A stretch of 64,000 nt of DNA from Salinisphaera sp. (GTDB lineage Bacteria; Pseudomonadota; Gammaproteobacteria; Nevskiales; Salinisphaeraceae). The notes below the pieces were generated by a model that saw only the letters and a list, made by a program, of their open reading frames with translations, made no database searches and was not told the origin of the DNA. Shown piece after piece: positions 43,899 through 53,515 of this stretch. The stretch covers positions 1 through 64,000 of the forward strand of contig JAQIBT010000074.1 of assembly GCA_027858915.1 (NCBI GenBank), in the 5' to 3' direction. How positions within the stretch are numbered: the first letter of the stretch is position 1; each line of letters begins with the position of its first letter. The translations under genes and the position numbers were made by a program.

Positions 43899-43970
43899 TA
43901 CCAATCGTCGAAAGTGTTAACCGACGCGCGAGTCCTCATCACCGGAGTGTCGATATTTGCGCAGGTTGGT

Positions 43971-44705
43971 ATGAGTGACGCCCTGGTCCGCGTGGCCGAT
44001 CTCACCTTCGGTTATCCGGGCGCGAAGCAGCCGGTGTTTCGCGGCTTGGATCTGAACATTGCAGAGGGCGAATTTGTCGCCCTGGTTGGCGGCTCGGGAG
44101 TCGGCAAGTCTACGCTGTTGCGCAACGTTGCCGGTCTGGTGCCGGCCACCAGTGGCCGTATCCAGTTCGCGCGTCCCTGCAGCGCTGGGCGTCGCGATAC
44201 TGCGTTTGTGTTCCAGGACACGCGTCTGCTGCCGTGGCGTCGTGTGCGCGCCAATGTCGGTTATGGCTTGACCGGCTTGAAACTCTCAGCCGACGAGCGC
44301 CATGCCCGGATCGATGAAACCCTGCGTCTGACCGCCATGACCGACTACGGCGATCGCTGGCCGCATGCCGTATCCGGCGGCCAGGCCCAGCGCGTTGGCC
44401 TGGCGCGAGCGTTGGCGGTACGCCCGCGGCTGCTGTTGATGGACGAGCCCTTTTCTGCGGTCGACGCCCTTACTCGCCAGCATCTGCAGGACCAGCTGAT
44501 CGAGATCTGGCAGCGTCTGGGCATGGCAGTACTGTTTGTTACCCACGATATCGAGGAAGCTGCCTATCTGGCCGATCGCGTCTGCGTGATGCGCGGCAGC
44601 CCGGCAGAAATCGTGCACGACGAAACCGTGGCCATGCGCCATCCGCGCAACCGCAACGACAATGACTTTCGCCGCTTCACCCAACGCGTGGCAAACCAGC
44701 TTTAA
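43971..44705 (+). CDS. ABC-transporter ATPase (SsuB/TauB-like)
   Basis: 244 residues from ATG 43971 (MSDALVRVADLTFGYPG) with AGG ten bases upstream; a longer reading from 43914 adds nothing typical. Walker A GGSGVGKST, Q-loop FQDTRLLPWRR, signature VSGGQAQRVGLARAL, Walker B LLLMDEPF, switch His in FVTHDIEEA. The start lies 72 bases past the permease stop, a wider gap than the rest of the unit. Confidence 0.9.
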   Translation: MSDALVRVADLTFGYPGAKQPVFRGLDLNIAEGEFVALVGGSGVGKSTLLRNVAGLVPATSGRIQFARPCSAGRRDTAFVFQDTRLLPWRRVRANVGYGLTGLKLSADERHARIDETLRLTAMTDYGDRWPHAVSGGQAQRVGLARALAVRPRLLLMDEPFSAVDALTRQHLQDQLIEIWQRLGMAVLFVTHDIEEAAYLADRVCVMRGSPAEIVHDETVAMRHPRNRNDNDFRRFTQRVANQL

Positions 44706-44723
44706 ATCCATCAGGAGTTCGTC

Positions 44724-45023
44724 ATGTCCAGGCTGCGGCTGATCATTCACGCCCCCACCGAGAACGCGCTGACCCGTGCCCGCAGCAACGCCGCCAACCT
44801 GCTGGCCGCCGCCCCCGGCGCGCAGATTGAGATCGTGGTCAACGGGCCCGGAGTGGCAGCCGCGTTGGCCACACCGCACGAAAGCGACCCGCTGCTGCGG
44901 GTCTGCGGCAATACCCTGTCGCGCATGCAGCGAACGCTGCCGGACGGGTTGATAGGCGTACCGGCCGCGGTGCTGCATATCGCTGAACGTCAGCGCGATG
45001 GCTGGGCCTATATGCGCGCCTGA
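44724..45023 (+). CDS. DsrE/DsrF-like sulfur-relay-type small protein
   Basis: 99 residues. LRLIIHAPTENALTRARSNA, then NLLAAAPGAQIEIVVNGPGV, the conserved-position Cys in RVCGNTL, and VPAAVLHIAERQRDGWAYMR at the end fit COG1416-type DsrE-like proteins. These bind or relay sulfane sulfur in some lineages; the single Cys is at the expected place. It lies 18 bases behind the ABC ATPase, which hints that the imported compound carries sulfur. That link is inference. Confidence 0.75.
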   Translation: MSRLRLIIHAPTENALTRARSNAANLLAAAPGAQIEIVVNGPGVAAALATPHESDPLLRVCGNTLSRMQRTLPDGLIGVPAAVLHIAERQRDGWAYMRA

Positions 45024-45068
45024 GTCCAGCCGCGCCTTGCCAATTCAGCGATCGATCAGCGCCGTGTG

Positions 45069-45872
45069 TTATGCGGCGCCGTCAACCACGGCCGAAAACG
45101 TCTGTGGCGCCACGTCAGGCAGTTGCTCGATCTGCGGCCGCGCGTAGAAATACCCCTGCTGATAAACAATGCCGCGCTGATACAGCCAGCGCGCTTCGGC
45201 CAGCGTTTCCACTCCCTCGGCAACCAAAAGTATGTCGAGTTGCGCCGCCAGCCCGGCCGTCGCCGTGACGATTGCCTGCCGACGCTGGTTCTGATCAATA
45301 TCAATGATCAGCTCGCGATCGAGCTTGAGTACGTCAGGCCGCAGATCGACCAACAAACCCAGGTTTGCATAGCCTGCACCAAAGTCGTCCAGCGCCGTGG
45401 TGAACCCCATCGCGCGGTAGGTGTCCACGATGTTCTGCAGATGCGCTCGGTCACGCACATATTCCGTTTCGGTGATCTCGAAACTGATCCGGCTCGCCGG
45501 CCAACCCAGCTTGTCAGACACCGCCAGCGTCGCCTGAATGCAGGCACTGGGGTCGTAGACCGCATTGGGCAGAAAGTTGATCGACAGCATGGATGTGCCG
45601 CCCAGTTCATGCGCGAGTTCCAACGCACGGGTGCGGCACGCCTGGTCGAATCGATAGAGCGATTTCGGCGTGAGCTTGTCCAGCACCGACATCGCGCCCT
45701 CACCCGCCGGTCCGCGGACCAGGGCCTCATGGCCATACACTCGTCGACGCGATAGATCGACGAGCGGTTGAAACGCCATGGTGAAATCGAAGTCCAAAGG
45801 GCCGCTGCATATTCGGCATCCTTCACCCTGGTGCTGGCGATGCAGTGGGCGTTTTGTCACGGCAATAGTCAT
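45069..45872 (-). CDS. EAL-domain cyclic-di-GMP phosphodiesterase (copy 1)
   Basis: 267 residues, a single domain. An N-terminal C-x2-C pair (GCRICSGPLDF) precedes the EAL fold. EAL motif at VYGHEALVRGPAG; then Asn in SINFLPNAVYD, EITETEYVRD, DDFGAGYANL, KLDRELI, AEGVETLAEARW and QGYFYARP. All the classical metal and general-base residues are present, so it should hydrolyse cyclic-di-GMP to pGpG. No GGDEF, sensor or membrane part. A paralogue lies just upstream. Confidence 0.85.
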   Translation of the reverse strand: MTIAVTKRPLHRQHQGEGCRICSGPLDFDFTMAFQPLVDLSRRRVYGHEALVRGPAGEGAMSVLDKLTPKSLYRFDQACRTRALELAHELGGTSMLSINFLPNAVYDPSACIQATLAVSDKLGWPASRISFEITETEYVRDRAHLQNIVDTYRAMGFTTALDDFGAGYANLGLLVDLRPDVLKLDRELIIDIDQNQRRQAIVTATAGLAAQLDILLVAEGVETLAEARWLYQRGIVYQQGYFYARPQIEQLPDVAPQTFSAVVDGAA

Positions 45873-45982
45873 CTATTATAGGTCGCGAAACAGGACAAGC
45901 TTATCCTCTGTTAACGACCATAACGAGCGAACCTTTATATAGCGACCCGGCCCGCTATGCGCTGCGTGCTATCGCCGCTGGA

Positions 45983-46798
45983 TCAGGGGTTTGCTGCGCC
46001 GACCGAATTGGTGGCAGCGGCAAACCTGCCGGCAGTCACGCCTGGTAAATGCTCTATCTGCGGTCGTGCATAGAAATATCCCTGCTGCAGGACGATACCT
46101 CGCTGATACAGCCAGCGCGCTTCGGCCAGCGTTTCCACTCCCTCGGCAACCAAAAGCATATCGAGCTGCTTGCCTATGGTAATCAGCGCATCGACGATCG
46201 ACTGGCGGCGGGCGTGTTGATCTATGTCGATGATCAGCCCTCGATCCAGCTTGAGCATGTCGGGGCGCAAATCCGTGAGCAGTTCGAGGTTGGCATATCC
46301 GGCGCCGAAGTCGTCGATCGCAGTCGTGAATCCCATCGAGCGATAGGTATCAACAAGGCACTGCAGATGAGACCGGTCACGCACGTATTCGGTCTCGTTG
46401 ATCTCGAAGATAATGCGACTCGCCGGCCAGCCGAGTGCTAACGATGCCGCAAGCGTTGCACGGATACAGGCGTGCGCATCATAGACGGCGTTCGGCAGAA
46501 AGTTGATTGAAAGCATCGATGTGCCGCCCAGCCCATGGGCAAGCTCGAGAGCCCGGATACGGCAGGCCTGATCGAAACGGTAAAGAGACCTTGGTGTGAC
46601 CTGCTCGAGGATCGACGAAGCCTCCCCGCCCGAGATTCCGCGAACCAGCGCCTCGTAGCCGTATACCGCCAATGTGCCGAGATCCACGATCGGCTGAAAC
46701 GCCATGGTGAATTCAAAATCCAGTGACCCGCCACACAGCCGGCATGCATCATCGGTTGCGCGATGCGGAGGGTCCCTTTCGGAATTCAAGGCACTCAT
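45983..46798 (-). CDS. EAL-domain cyclic-di-GMP phosphodiesterase (copy 2)
   Basis: 271 residues, similar to copy 1 over its whole length, including the C-x2-C (ACRLCGGSLDF), YEALVRG, INFLPNAVYDAHACIRATLA, EINETEYVRDRSHLQCLVDT, DDFGAGYANLELL, KLDRGLIIDIDQ, EGVETLAEARWLYQRGIVLQ and the final YFYARP. Same strand, 110 bases from copy 1; a tandem duplication that has since drifted. The Cys pair shared by both suggests a metal or redox switch, which is inference. Confidence 0.85.
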   Translation of the reverse strand: MSALNSERDPPHRATDDACRLCGGSLDFEFTMAFQPIVDLGTLAVYGYEALVRGISGGEASSILEQVTPRSLYRFDQACRIRALELAHGLGGTSMLSINFLPNAVYDAHACIRATLAASLALGWPASRIIFEINETEYVRDRSHLQCLVDTYRSMGFTTAIDDFGAGYANLELLTDLRPDMLKLDRGLIIDIDQHARRQSIVDALITIGKQLDMLLVAEGVETLAEARWLYQRGIVLQQGYFYARPQIEHLPGVTAGRFAAATNSVGAANP

Positions 46799-47165
46799 GT
46801 TTTATCGGGCGTGGCGCTCACAAAGAGGTCAGAACGTAAACCACTCGAACAGACGAATCTTGACGTATGCTTCCAGTACTGACTATACGCGCTGTCGTGC
46901 GGCCAATACCAAGTCACTCCCAGCCCATGTCCATGCGCAAGAGCCGCAATAGACAGCCACGGCAGCGCGCAGTCAGGGAACTCTGTTTTGCCGCCTGCTT
47001 GTCGGCTTCGCGCTCGGACGCTATGAACACGCCGACGGCTCAGCAAAAAAGACCGCTTGAGCCATCGCTTAAAGGCTGCTTTGATATCGCTATGAAGGCC
47101 AAATTGTTATCCGTTATTCGCCGCTGCTGTGACGATCCGATCGTGCTAGACGCAAAGTTCGTGCG
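46799..47165. other. Intergenic stretch without an evident gene
   Basis: 367 bases between the divergent EAL and PatZ-like genes. Short plus-strand ORFs here have no recognisable domain or good start. The AT-richer middle may hold promoters for both sides; I could not assign boxes with confidence. Confidence 0.5.
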
Positions 47166-49511
47166 ATGACGCTTCGCAATATCGACGCCCTGTTCACCAG
47201 CCAGGAGGTGATGGTGCTGGGCCGGCCGGGTACGCCGGCCCAGCAACAGTTGCTCGCCAATATTCACGGCAGCAGCGAACACAATCCGCGGCATGTCACC
47301 GCGCGTGCAGCAGCCGGCAACTTGCCGGACAACGCGCCGGCTTTGGCCGTGCTGCTAGACAAACGCTGGGGCCGACCGGATGTGATAAAAGCATTGGGGG
47401 CTGCGGGCTGCCGCGCATTGTACTGGGCTGCCAAGGGCGACCCGGGCGATAACCTCCTGCGTGCAGCCCGCCCATATAATCTGCGGCTGCTCGGCGGTCG
47501 ATCCGCTGGCGTCTGCGATACCCGCCGAGGATTGAACCTGACCACGCTGGCATTGGCCCCCAGCGCGGGCAAGGTTGCGCTGATCAGCCAGTCACAGTCA
47601 TTGACCGCAGCCGCGCTCGACTGGGCGCTCGGCCGGAATATCGGTTTTTCCTGGATCGCCTGTACCGGTGCCGAGGCAGATATCGATACCGCCGACCTGC
47701 TGGACCATGCGGCACTCGATCCACGCACGCGCGCCGTGGTGCTGCAGATCGGGGCGATCCACGAACCCCGCAAGTTCATGTCTGCCGCGCGCGCCGCTTC
47801 GCGTGTCAAGCCGGTGCTGGTACTGCAAACCCGGCGCGTCTTCGACAACGGGGCAGCGGGGCCGGATCCGGTCCGCTCCGCCGCGTTCGAGCGTGCCGGA
47901 CTGGTCGAATGCGAAAGTCTGGGCGGCCTGTTCGACGGCCTGGCAGCACTGGAACTGCTACCCACCGTCCGGCACGACCGCATCGTCGTCGTCGGCAACG
48001 GCGCCGGGGTCTGTGCGCTGGGTACCGATGCGCTGCGACGCGCTGCGCTACTACCCGCAGAAATCGACGATGCCACGGTACGCGTACTGACAAAACTGGC
48101 ACCGCGTGCACGCCGAACCAGCGTCGGTATCGATCTGCAAAACTCCAACGATCCGCAGACCGTAGACGCGCTGCGCACCGTGCTGGCAGACGACAACGCC
48201 GATGGCGTTCTGCTGGTCCACAGCCCAGTCGCCGGACACCCGCATGCGTCGCTGGTCCGGGCCATAGCTGCAGCCGAGCTGGACGCTCGTCTGATGACAG
48301 TCTGGCTCGGCCTGCAGACCGCAACACCCGCTCGCCACGATAGCGGCCAGGCGCGGCTGGCCACATTTGCCTCGCCCGATGAAGCCGCACGCGCGGTAGG
48401 CTATCGACGCCGTTATAACGACACGCGCCAACTGCTGACCGCGACGCCGCCCCCTGACCCCCGGGTAGGCGCCGACGTCGAAGATATTCGCCACCGCATG
48501 GCGAAACTGGCGTCCAACCACGTGCAATGGTTATCCAGCCGAGACACCCACGACGTGCTGGCAGCCTACGGCATCATAGGCGCGCCCAGCGGCCAGCACG
48601 CAGCGGACCCATCAATTCGTGTCCGGGTACAGATCACGCACCATGCCGAGTTCGGAATGGTGATGAGCGTCAGCGACGAATCGCTGGGCGTAGAAGCAGC
48701 CTACGGGTTTGCGCCGCTGGATACTCTGCTGGCCCGGCGCATGCTGGAGGGTGCCAGCGCCGGACGACTGGCCGGAACCGAGCCCGCATTCGATACGCTG
48801 GCCAGTGCGCTGGTGCGCCTCAGCAAACTGACAGTCGATCTGTGGCATGTGGTGCAACTCGACGTACATCTGGCGATTGGCCCGCACGGCCGGCTGCATA
48901 CGCCGGCCGACAGCCTGATCGAGATCACGCCATCACCGCCGCCCGAGCGTCAGCGCCTGGCCATGGCGCCCTATCCGGCACGCATGCGTCACCGGGTGAC
49001 GCTGCGCGGCGAGGCGACTTATATCGTGCGCGCGATTCGCCCCTCGGACGAACCGATGGTGCTTGGACTTCTGGAAAGCCTCAGTCCGGAGGAGATCCGG
49101 CTGCGGTTTTTCAACTATATCCGGCATTTCTCCCACGACATGGCCGCGCGTATCACCCAGGTCGACTACGACCGCGAAATATCACTGGTAGTCAGCGCCG
49201 CCGACACGCCCGACGAACTCGCGGGCATGGGCACGATCATCGCCGACCCGGACGGCCGCGCTGCAGAGTTCGCAGTGCTGGTTCATCATCGCCATACCGG
49301 CGTGGGCCTGGGCCGCCACCTGCTCGACTGCCTGCTACGTCAGGCCGGCGCGCACGGCATCGAGACGGTCTACGGCGACGTGTTGTCGCAAAACCGCCCG
49401 ATGCTGTCTCTGGCGCGCAGCATGGGCTTCAAGATCCACTTTTCACTCGAGGACGCCACCAGCGTGCGCGCCGAGATATCAACCGGAGACTATGCGTCGG
49501 GCAGCAAATAA
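47166..49511 (+). CDS. PatZ-like protein: acyl-CoA-ligase-like region plus GNAT acetyltransferase
   Basis: 781 residues against 886 in E. coli PatZ. The N-terminal CoA-binding Gly loop is degenerate (VMVLGRPGTPAQQ). The ligase-like part is clear (GKVALISQSQSLTAAALDWA, IDTADLLDHAALDPRTRAVV, RKFMSAARAASRVKPVLVLQ), but the phospho-His block normally read as SHTGALAG is DNGAAG here, without His. The ATP-grasp part around 500-560 is about 85 residues short. The C-terminal GNAT domain (about 620-775) is intact, with the acetyl-CoA loop HHRHTGVGLGRHLLD. So it is probably a lysine acetyltransferase whose ligase half only senses ligands. Confidence 0.8.
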   Translation: MTLRNIDALFTSQEVMVLGRPGTPAQQQLLANIHGSSEHNPRHVTARAAAGNLPDNAPALAVLLDKRWGRPDVIKALGAAGCRALYWAAKGDPGDNLLRAARPYNLRLLGGRSAGVCDTRRGLNLTTLALAPSAGKVALISQSQSLTAAALDWALGRNIGFSWIACTGAEADIDTADLLDHAALDPRTRAVVLQIGAIHEPRKFMSAARAASRVKPVLVLQTRRVFDNGAAGPDPVRSAAFERAGLVECESLGGLFDGLAALELLPTVRHDRIVVVGNGAGVCALGTDALRRAALLPAEIDDATVRVLTKLAPRARRTSVGIDLQNSNDPQTVDALRTVLADDNADGVLLVHSPVAGHPHASLVRAIAAAELDARLMTVWLGLQTATPARHDSGQARLATFASPDEAARAVGYRRRYNDTRQLLTATPPPDPRVGADVEDIRHRMAKLASNHVQWLSSRDTHDVLAAYGIIGAPSGQHAADPSIRVRVQITHHAEFGMVMSVSDESLGVEAAYGFAPLDTLLARRMLEGASAGRLAGTEPAFDTLASALVRLSKLTVDLWHVVQLDVHLAIGPHGRLHTPADSLIEITPSPPPERQRLAMAPYPARMRHRVTLRGEATYIVRAIRPSDEPMVLGLLESLSPEEIRLRFFNYIRHFSHDMAARITQVDYDREISLVVSAADTPDELAGMGTIIADPDGRAAEFAVLVHHRHTGVGLGRHLLDCLLRQAGAHGIETVYGDVLSQNRPMLSLARSMGFKIHFSLEDATSVRAEISTGDYASGSK

Positions 49512-49606
49512 TACGTGCACGCCAATCCGCCATTGAACGCGACAGCAGGCAAATAAAAAGCATTGATTGGTTCTGCAAAGAGCGCATCAGCAGACACGAT
49601 AAGCAT

Positions 49607-50170
49607 ATGGACAAATCGTCGAGCTGCCTCGTCTCGCCGGACGAGATCATCAAATTCTGGTTTGAGGAGCTTTCGCCAAGCGACTGGTTTCGCAAGTCCG
49701 AAGCACTGGACCAACACATTGCAGAACGATTCTCTGACGCGCTGTCGGCCGCCGCCGCCGGCGATTTGTCGCATTGGCGCGAGTCACCCAGCGGCCGGCT
49801 CGCCGAGATCATTGTGCTGGATCAGTTCTCGCGCAATATCCATCGCGATAGCGCCCAGGCATTCGAGAACGATGCCGCCGCGCTGGCTTGCGCAAAAGAG
49901 GCGATCAAACAAGGCGCAGACCAGCAGCTGACGGCACAGCAAAATGCGTTTCTCTACATGCCGTTCATGCACAGCGAAACAGCGGCCGATCACGACACAG
50001 CATTGGCCCTGTACGAGTCAATCGGGCTGAAAACCCACCTTGACGCTGAACGCAAGCACCAGGCGATCATCAAACGATTCGGACGCTACCCGCATCGCAA
50101 TGCGCTGCTTGGCCGTGAAAGCACCGACGAGGAAAGCGCGTTTCTCAACGAGCCCGGTTCGTCGTTCTGA
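49607..50170 (+). CDS. DUF924 protein
   Basis: 187 residues from ATG 49607. EIIKFWFEELSPSDWFRKSE, then GRLAEIIVLDQFSRNIHRDS and AQAFENDAAALACAKEAI, FLYMPFMHSE, YESIGL and IIKRFGRYPHRNALLGREST are the DUF924 blocks, a tetratricopeptide-like helical fold with unknown function. Complete. Convergent with the nickel transporter eight bases away. Confidence 0.9.
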   Translation: MDKSSSCLVSPDEIIKFWFEELSPSDWFRKSEALDQHIAERFSDALSAAAAGDLSHWRESPSGRLAEIIVLDQFSRNIHRDSAQAFENDAAALACAKEAIKQGADQQLTAQQNAFLYMPFMHSETAADHDTALALYESIGLKTHLDAERKHQAIIKRFGRYPHRNALLGRESTDEESAFLNEPGSSF

Positions 50171-50177
50171 AGACGAC

Positions 50178-51185
50178 TCAACGCGAACGTGACCCCGCAA
50201 ATCGCCGCGAGAACTGCGCGCTCGCTGCCCAGAGCATGATGAACAATCCGAGCACGCCAGCACCCCACAACTCGACGTCGACCGATGTGATCCAGTGTGT
50301 GAGCCCGCTGTGCGGCGCGAGAAAATACATACCCAGATCAGCCCACTGCATGAGCGCGATCAGGCCAGCAAGACCGACCGAAAGGCCGGTCATTGCGATA
50401 TTAAAGCGCAGACGGCTTGCCTGATCGCGCTGCCCCCAGACGTATGCCCGCATCATCAGCAGGCCGTTGATCGAATCCATCAACGTCATGCCGGCGGCAA
50501 ACAACAGCGGAAAAGCCAGAATCATCCAGGCAGACAACACGCCGTTGCTGATCGCGACGCTGGACATGCCGAGTACCGCAATCTCGGTCGCGGTGTCGAA
50601 ACCGAGTCCGAACAGCAAGCCTACCGGATAAAGTTTCCAACTGGCATCGATACGCGTATACAGGCGCCCCAGCAGACGCGAAAACAGGCCTCTGCGCGCC
50701 AACAGGCTGTCGAGCGACGGCCCGTCCACAACCGAACCACGACGTTGATCGCGCACGCGGCCGATCAGGCTGACCAGCAAAGCCCCGTTGACCGCTGCGA
50801 TTGCAGTAAGAAACGCCGCCGACACGAAACCGCCGAAGACACCGCCTGCCGAACCCAGCCAACCCATATCCGAGCCGACCCGGCCCACGGTGAACAACAA
50901 CGCCAGCGTCAGGCCAAACACCACCGTCGAGTGGCCCAGCGAGAACGCAAAGCCAACGTATACCGGCTCCAGGCCATCGTAGCTGAGCTTGCGGGTGACG
51001 TTGTCGATCGCGGCGATATGGTCGATATCGAAGGCGTGCCGCAGGCCCAGAAGATACGCCAGGCCGCCCAGGCCCAGTAGCATCTTGCCGTTGAGCGCTG
51101 CCGCGCCGATCAGTGCTAGTCCAGCGATGTGCAGGGCCCCCACCGCCACAATCAGACTGAGCAATCGATATCGTATCGGTAGCAT
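50178..51185 (-). CDS. Nickel/cobalt transporter, NiCoT family (HoxN/NixA type)
   Basis: 335 residues, about eight membrane helices. The metal-site helix GLRHAFDIDHIAAIDN (His-x4-Asp-His) and the second signature LGFDTATEIAVL are intact, as is FSLGHSTVVFGL. It imports Ni2+ with high affinity. Same strand as and downstream of the urease genes; supplies nickel to UreE/UreG. Separated from them by a broken permease gene. Confidence 0.9.
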   Translation of the reverse strand: MLPIRYRLLSLIVAVGALHIAGLALIGAAALNGKMLLGLGGLAYLLGLRHAFDIDHIAAIDNVTRKLSYDGLEPVYVGFAFSLGHSTVVFGLTLALLFTVGRVGSDMGWLGSAGGVFGGFVSAAFLTAIAAVNGALLVSLIGRVRDQRRGSVVDGPSLDSLLARRGLFSRLLGRLYTRIDASWKLYPVGLLFGLGFDTATEIAVLGMSSVAISNGVLSAWMILAFPLLFAAGMTLMDSINGLLMMRAYVWGQRDQASRLRFNIAMTGLSVGLAGLIALMQWADLGMYFLAPHSGLTHWITSVDVELWGAGVLGLFIMLWAASAQFSRRFAGSRSR

Positions 51186-51232
51186 TTTCTACCCCGTCTC
51201 ACGAGCCGCGACTGCCAGGTCATGCGCCTGGG

Positions 51233-52508
51233 TCATTGCGCTAACGGCTCGACGGCCCGGCACAACGAACACACGATCGAAGCGCGCTGCTTCGAATACA
51301 GCACGTCTGGGCGCTCGAAAGAGGCATCGCAGGACGCACACAGCAGCTGCTCATCCGACGGCGTGCCGTTGGCCATGAAACGCGGCGTGGCAATACCGTC
51401 ATCGGTTTCGCGCAGGTAATAACGGCCCTGGGTCAGCACACACATGAGCGGCGTCATTACGGCTGCCACCACCACGGCGATCAACGGTGAGTAAGACGAC
51501 AGGAACGCCCCCAGCCAGCCAAAGTAGGCCGCGATCGCCAGACCAGCAGCCAGCACGAACGACACGGTGCCGACCGGGTTGACGGCATAGAGCAGCCCGC
51601 GCCGATACTCCGGCTTCTTGGGCGACAGTTCGAGCAGATACTTGTTGACCACGATATCGGTAGCCACAACTACGACCCAGGCAATCGCACAGTTCGAGTA
51701 GAAGCCAAGAATCTTGTTGAGCACCGCAAACATGTCCGATTCCATGAGTGCCAACGCCAGCCCGACGTTGAACACCACGAACACCAGACGGCCCGGATAG
51801 TAACGGGTGATGCGCGTAAATGCATTCGTCCAGGCCAGCGAGCCCGAATAAGCGTTGGTGACGTTGATCTTGATCTGGCTGATCACGACCAGGATCACGG
51901 CCAGCGTGAGGGCAGCCCAGGTCGGCACCATGTCGGAAAACACCGACACGAACTGGCGCACCGGCTCGGTCGCCGCAGAATCGGGCAACTTGGTCAGCAG
52001 ATAGAAAGCAATCAACGCCCCGATCATCTGCTTGGCCGCGCCCAGAATGACCCAGCCCGGGCCGGCGGCCAGCATCGACACCCACCACACGCGCTTGTTC
52101 TCTTCGGTCTTGGCCGGCATGAATCGCAGATAATCGATCTGTTCGCCGATCTGCCCCATGAGCGACAACGTGACGCCAGCGCCCAGCATGATGACAGCCA
52201 GGCTCACGCCGCCGTAGCCCTGAGTGCCCGTGTAGTCGAGCCATTCAGATACCACATCCGGCTTGCCGATCAGCAGGTAGACCACCGGCCCGAGCATCAG
52301 CACCAGCCACAGCGGCGTCGTCCACATCTGCAGCTTGGACAACGCCTTCATGCCGTAGATCACCAGCGGCGGTGATGGCGACCGTCATCGGCCCCCAGCG
52401 CCGAAACGTGTGCGGCGCATAGCGAAGAGTGTAGTCCTCAAGCGTTTCGTCGGCGCTGCTGGAATCCTTGCCAGCAGACGGGCTCAGAGATTCGATAGTG
52501 GTTGACAT
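51233..52508 (-). pseudogene. Broken NCS1/purine-cytosine-type permease
   Basis: The reading frame starts at 52508 with MSTTIESLSPSAGKDSSSAD and the family's EDYTLRYAPHTFRRWGP opening, reaches PMTVAITA and then, near 52375, shifts frame. The other frame resumes with VIYGMKALSKLQMWTTPLWL and runs as a normal permease to 51233. About 110-120 residues (roughly three membrane helices) are missing between the two parts, so the lesion is a deletion that also changed frame. The remaining part ends with an unusual double Cys-x2-Cys tail (LCASCDAS, IVCSLCRAVE). Probably once carried a nitrogen source for the urease locus. Confidence 0.75.
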
Positions 52509-52604
52509 GGCGCTCTGTAGTTCAAATGCTGCCACGTGTCTCGCAACATCAGTGCCAAATGCAACCAAGCGACTGATCCGTGCGCACGCACAGGCCCGGA
52601 ACCG

Positions 52605-53216
52605 TTATCCCAGAACACCTTCGCGCTCAATGAAACCAACGATATGATCCGTGCCGTCACCGCCGCGCAGATTGGTGAACAGCGTCGGCCGCTCGCCACG
52701 CATCATCTTTGCATCGCGCGCCATGACCTCCAATGAGGCCCCAACATAGGGCGCCAGATCGGTCTTGTTGATGATCAACAGATCCGATCGGGTAATGCCC
52801 GGCCCGCCCTTGCGCGGAATCTTGTCGCCGGCCGATACATCGATGACGTACAGCGTGAGATCGGACAGCTCCGGCGAGAACGTCGCGGCCAGATTATCGC
52901 CACCGCTTTCGATGAAGACGACATCGAGATCGTCGAATTCGGCCTGAAGCTGATCGATCGCTGCCAGGTTGGCGGAGGCATCCTCGCGAATAGCGGTATG
53001 AGGACAGCCGCCAGTCTCGACGCCGCGAATACGCTCGGCGGGCAACGCACCACTGCGAATCAGAAAATCGGCGTCCTCGCGGGTATAGATATCGTTGGTG
53101 ACAACCGCAATCGAATACTGCTCGCGCATGGTCTTGCATAGCGCGTCGACCAGCGCTGTCTTGCCCGACCCAACCGGGCCGCCGATACCCACCCGCAACG
53201 GGCTTGAATCACTCAT
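52605..53216 (-). CDS. ureG: Urease accessory GTPase UreG
   Basis: 203 residues from ATG 53216 ([13 protein letters not shown]). P-loop [14 protein letters not shown], the Cys-Pro-His nickel site in [38 protein letters not shown] and the base-recognition INKTDLA. Hydrolyses GTP to drive nickel delivery into apo-urease. Separated from ureF by 299 bases that contain an inverted-repeat element, so it may need its own promoter. Confidence 0.95.
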   Translation of the reverse strand: MSDSSPLRVGIGGPVGSGKTALVDALCKTMREQYSIAVVTNDIYTREDADFLIRSGALPAERIRGVETGGCPHTAIREDASANLAAIDQLQAEFDDLDVVFIESGGDNLAATFSPELSDLTLYVIDVSAGDKIPRKGGPGITRSDLLIINKTDLAPYVGASLEVMARDAKMMRGERPTLFTNLRGGDGTDHIVGFIEREGVLG

Positions 53217-53287
53217 GTTCTGCTCCTTGTCGAGAAATGTTCGGAATACGATCCGCAAATAAACGCCACAAGACAGAAGGCATGTTG

Positions 53288-53428
53288 ATCCGCAGATTCA
53301 CGCAGATATACGCAGATTTAAAAAGTAAGAGAAGACAGACCGGTACCGGGCAGTAATCAAATCCGGTCCGGACAATGCATTACTGCTTTGTCGTCTTCAT
53401 CTGCGTTAATCTGCGTGAATCTGCGGAT
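53288..53428. repeat. MITE-like inverted-repeat element A
   Basis: Ends are a perfect 20-bp inverted repeat: ATCCGCAGATTCACGCAGAT at 53288-53307 and its complement at 53409-53428. Each arm goes on as ACGCAGAT-like 9-11 base units. A further, weaker run of TTCGCGTTAATTCGCG-type units follows at about 53464-53494. The 101-base interior has no ORF. The space of 299 bases between ureG and ureF is otherwise empty. Shared with 54716 and, in part, with 22871. Confidence 0.8.
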
Positions 53429-53515
53429 AAAACGTTCTTTTCTTTTTTTTAAAATCGCTTTCTATTCGCGTTAATTCGCGTTCATTTGCGGAAAAACATT
53501 CGTGCAAGCATCTGT

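Noticed and set aside
46867-47169. 100-codon ORF before the PatZ-like gene
   Set aside because: No domain, odd composition, overlaps the next start; not supported.
48527-49606. Upstream extension of the DUF924 frame
   Set aside because: Arg/Gly/Ser-rich shadow of the PatZ-like gene in another frame; DUF924 similarity begins at 49607.
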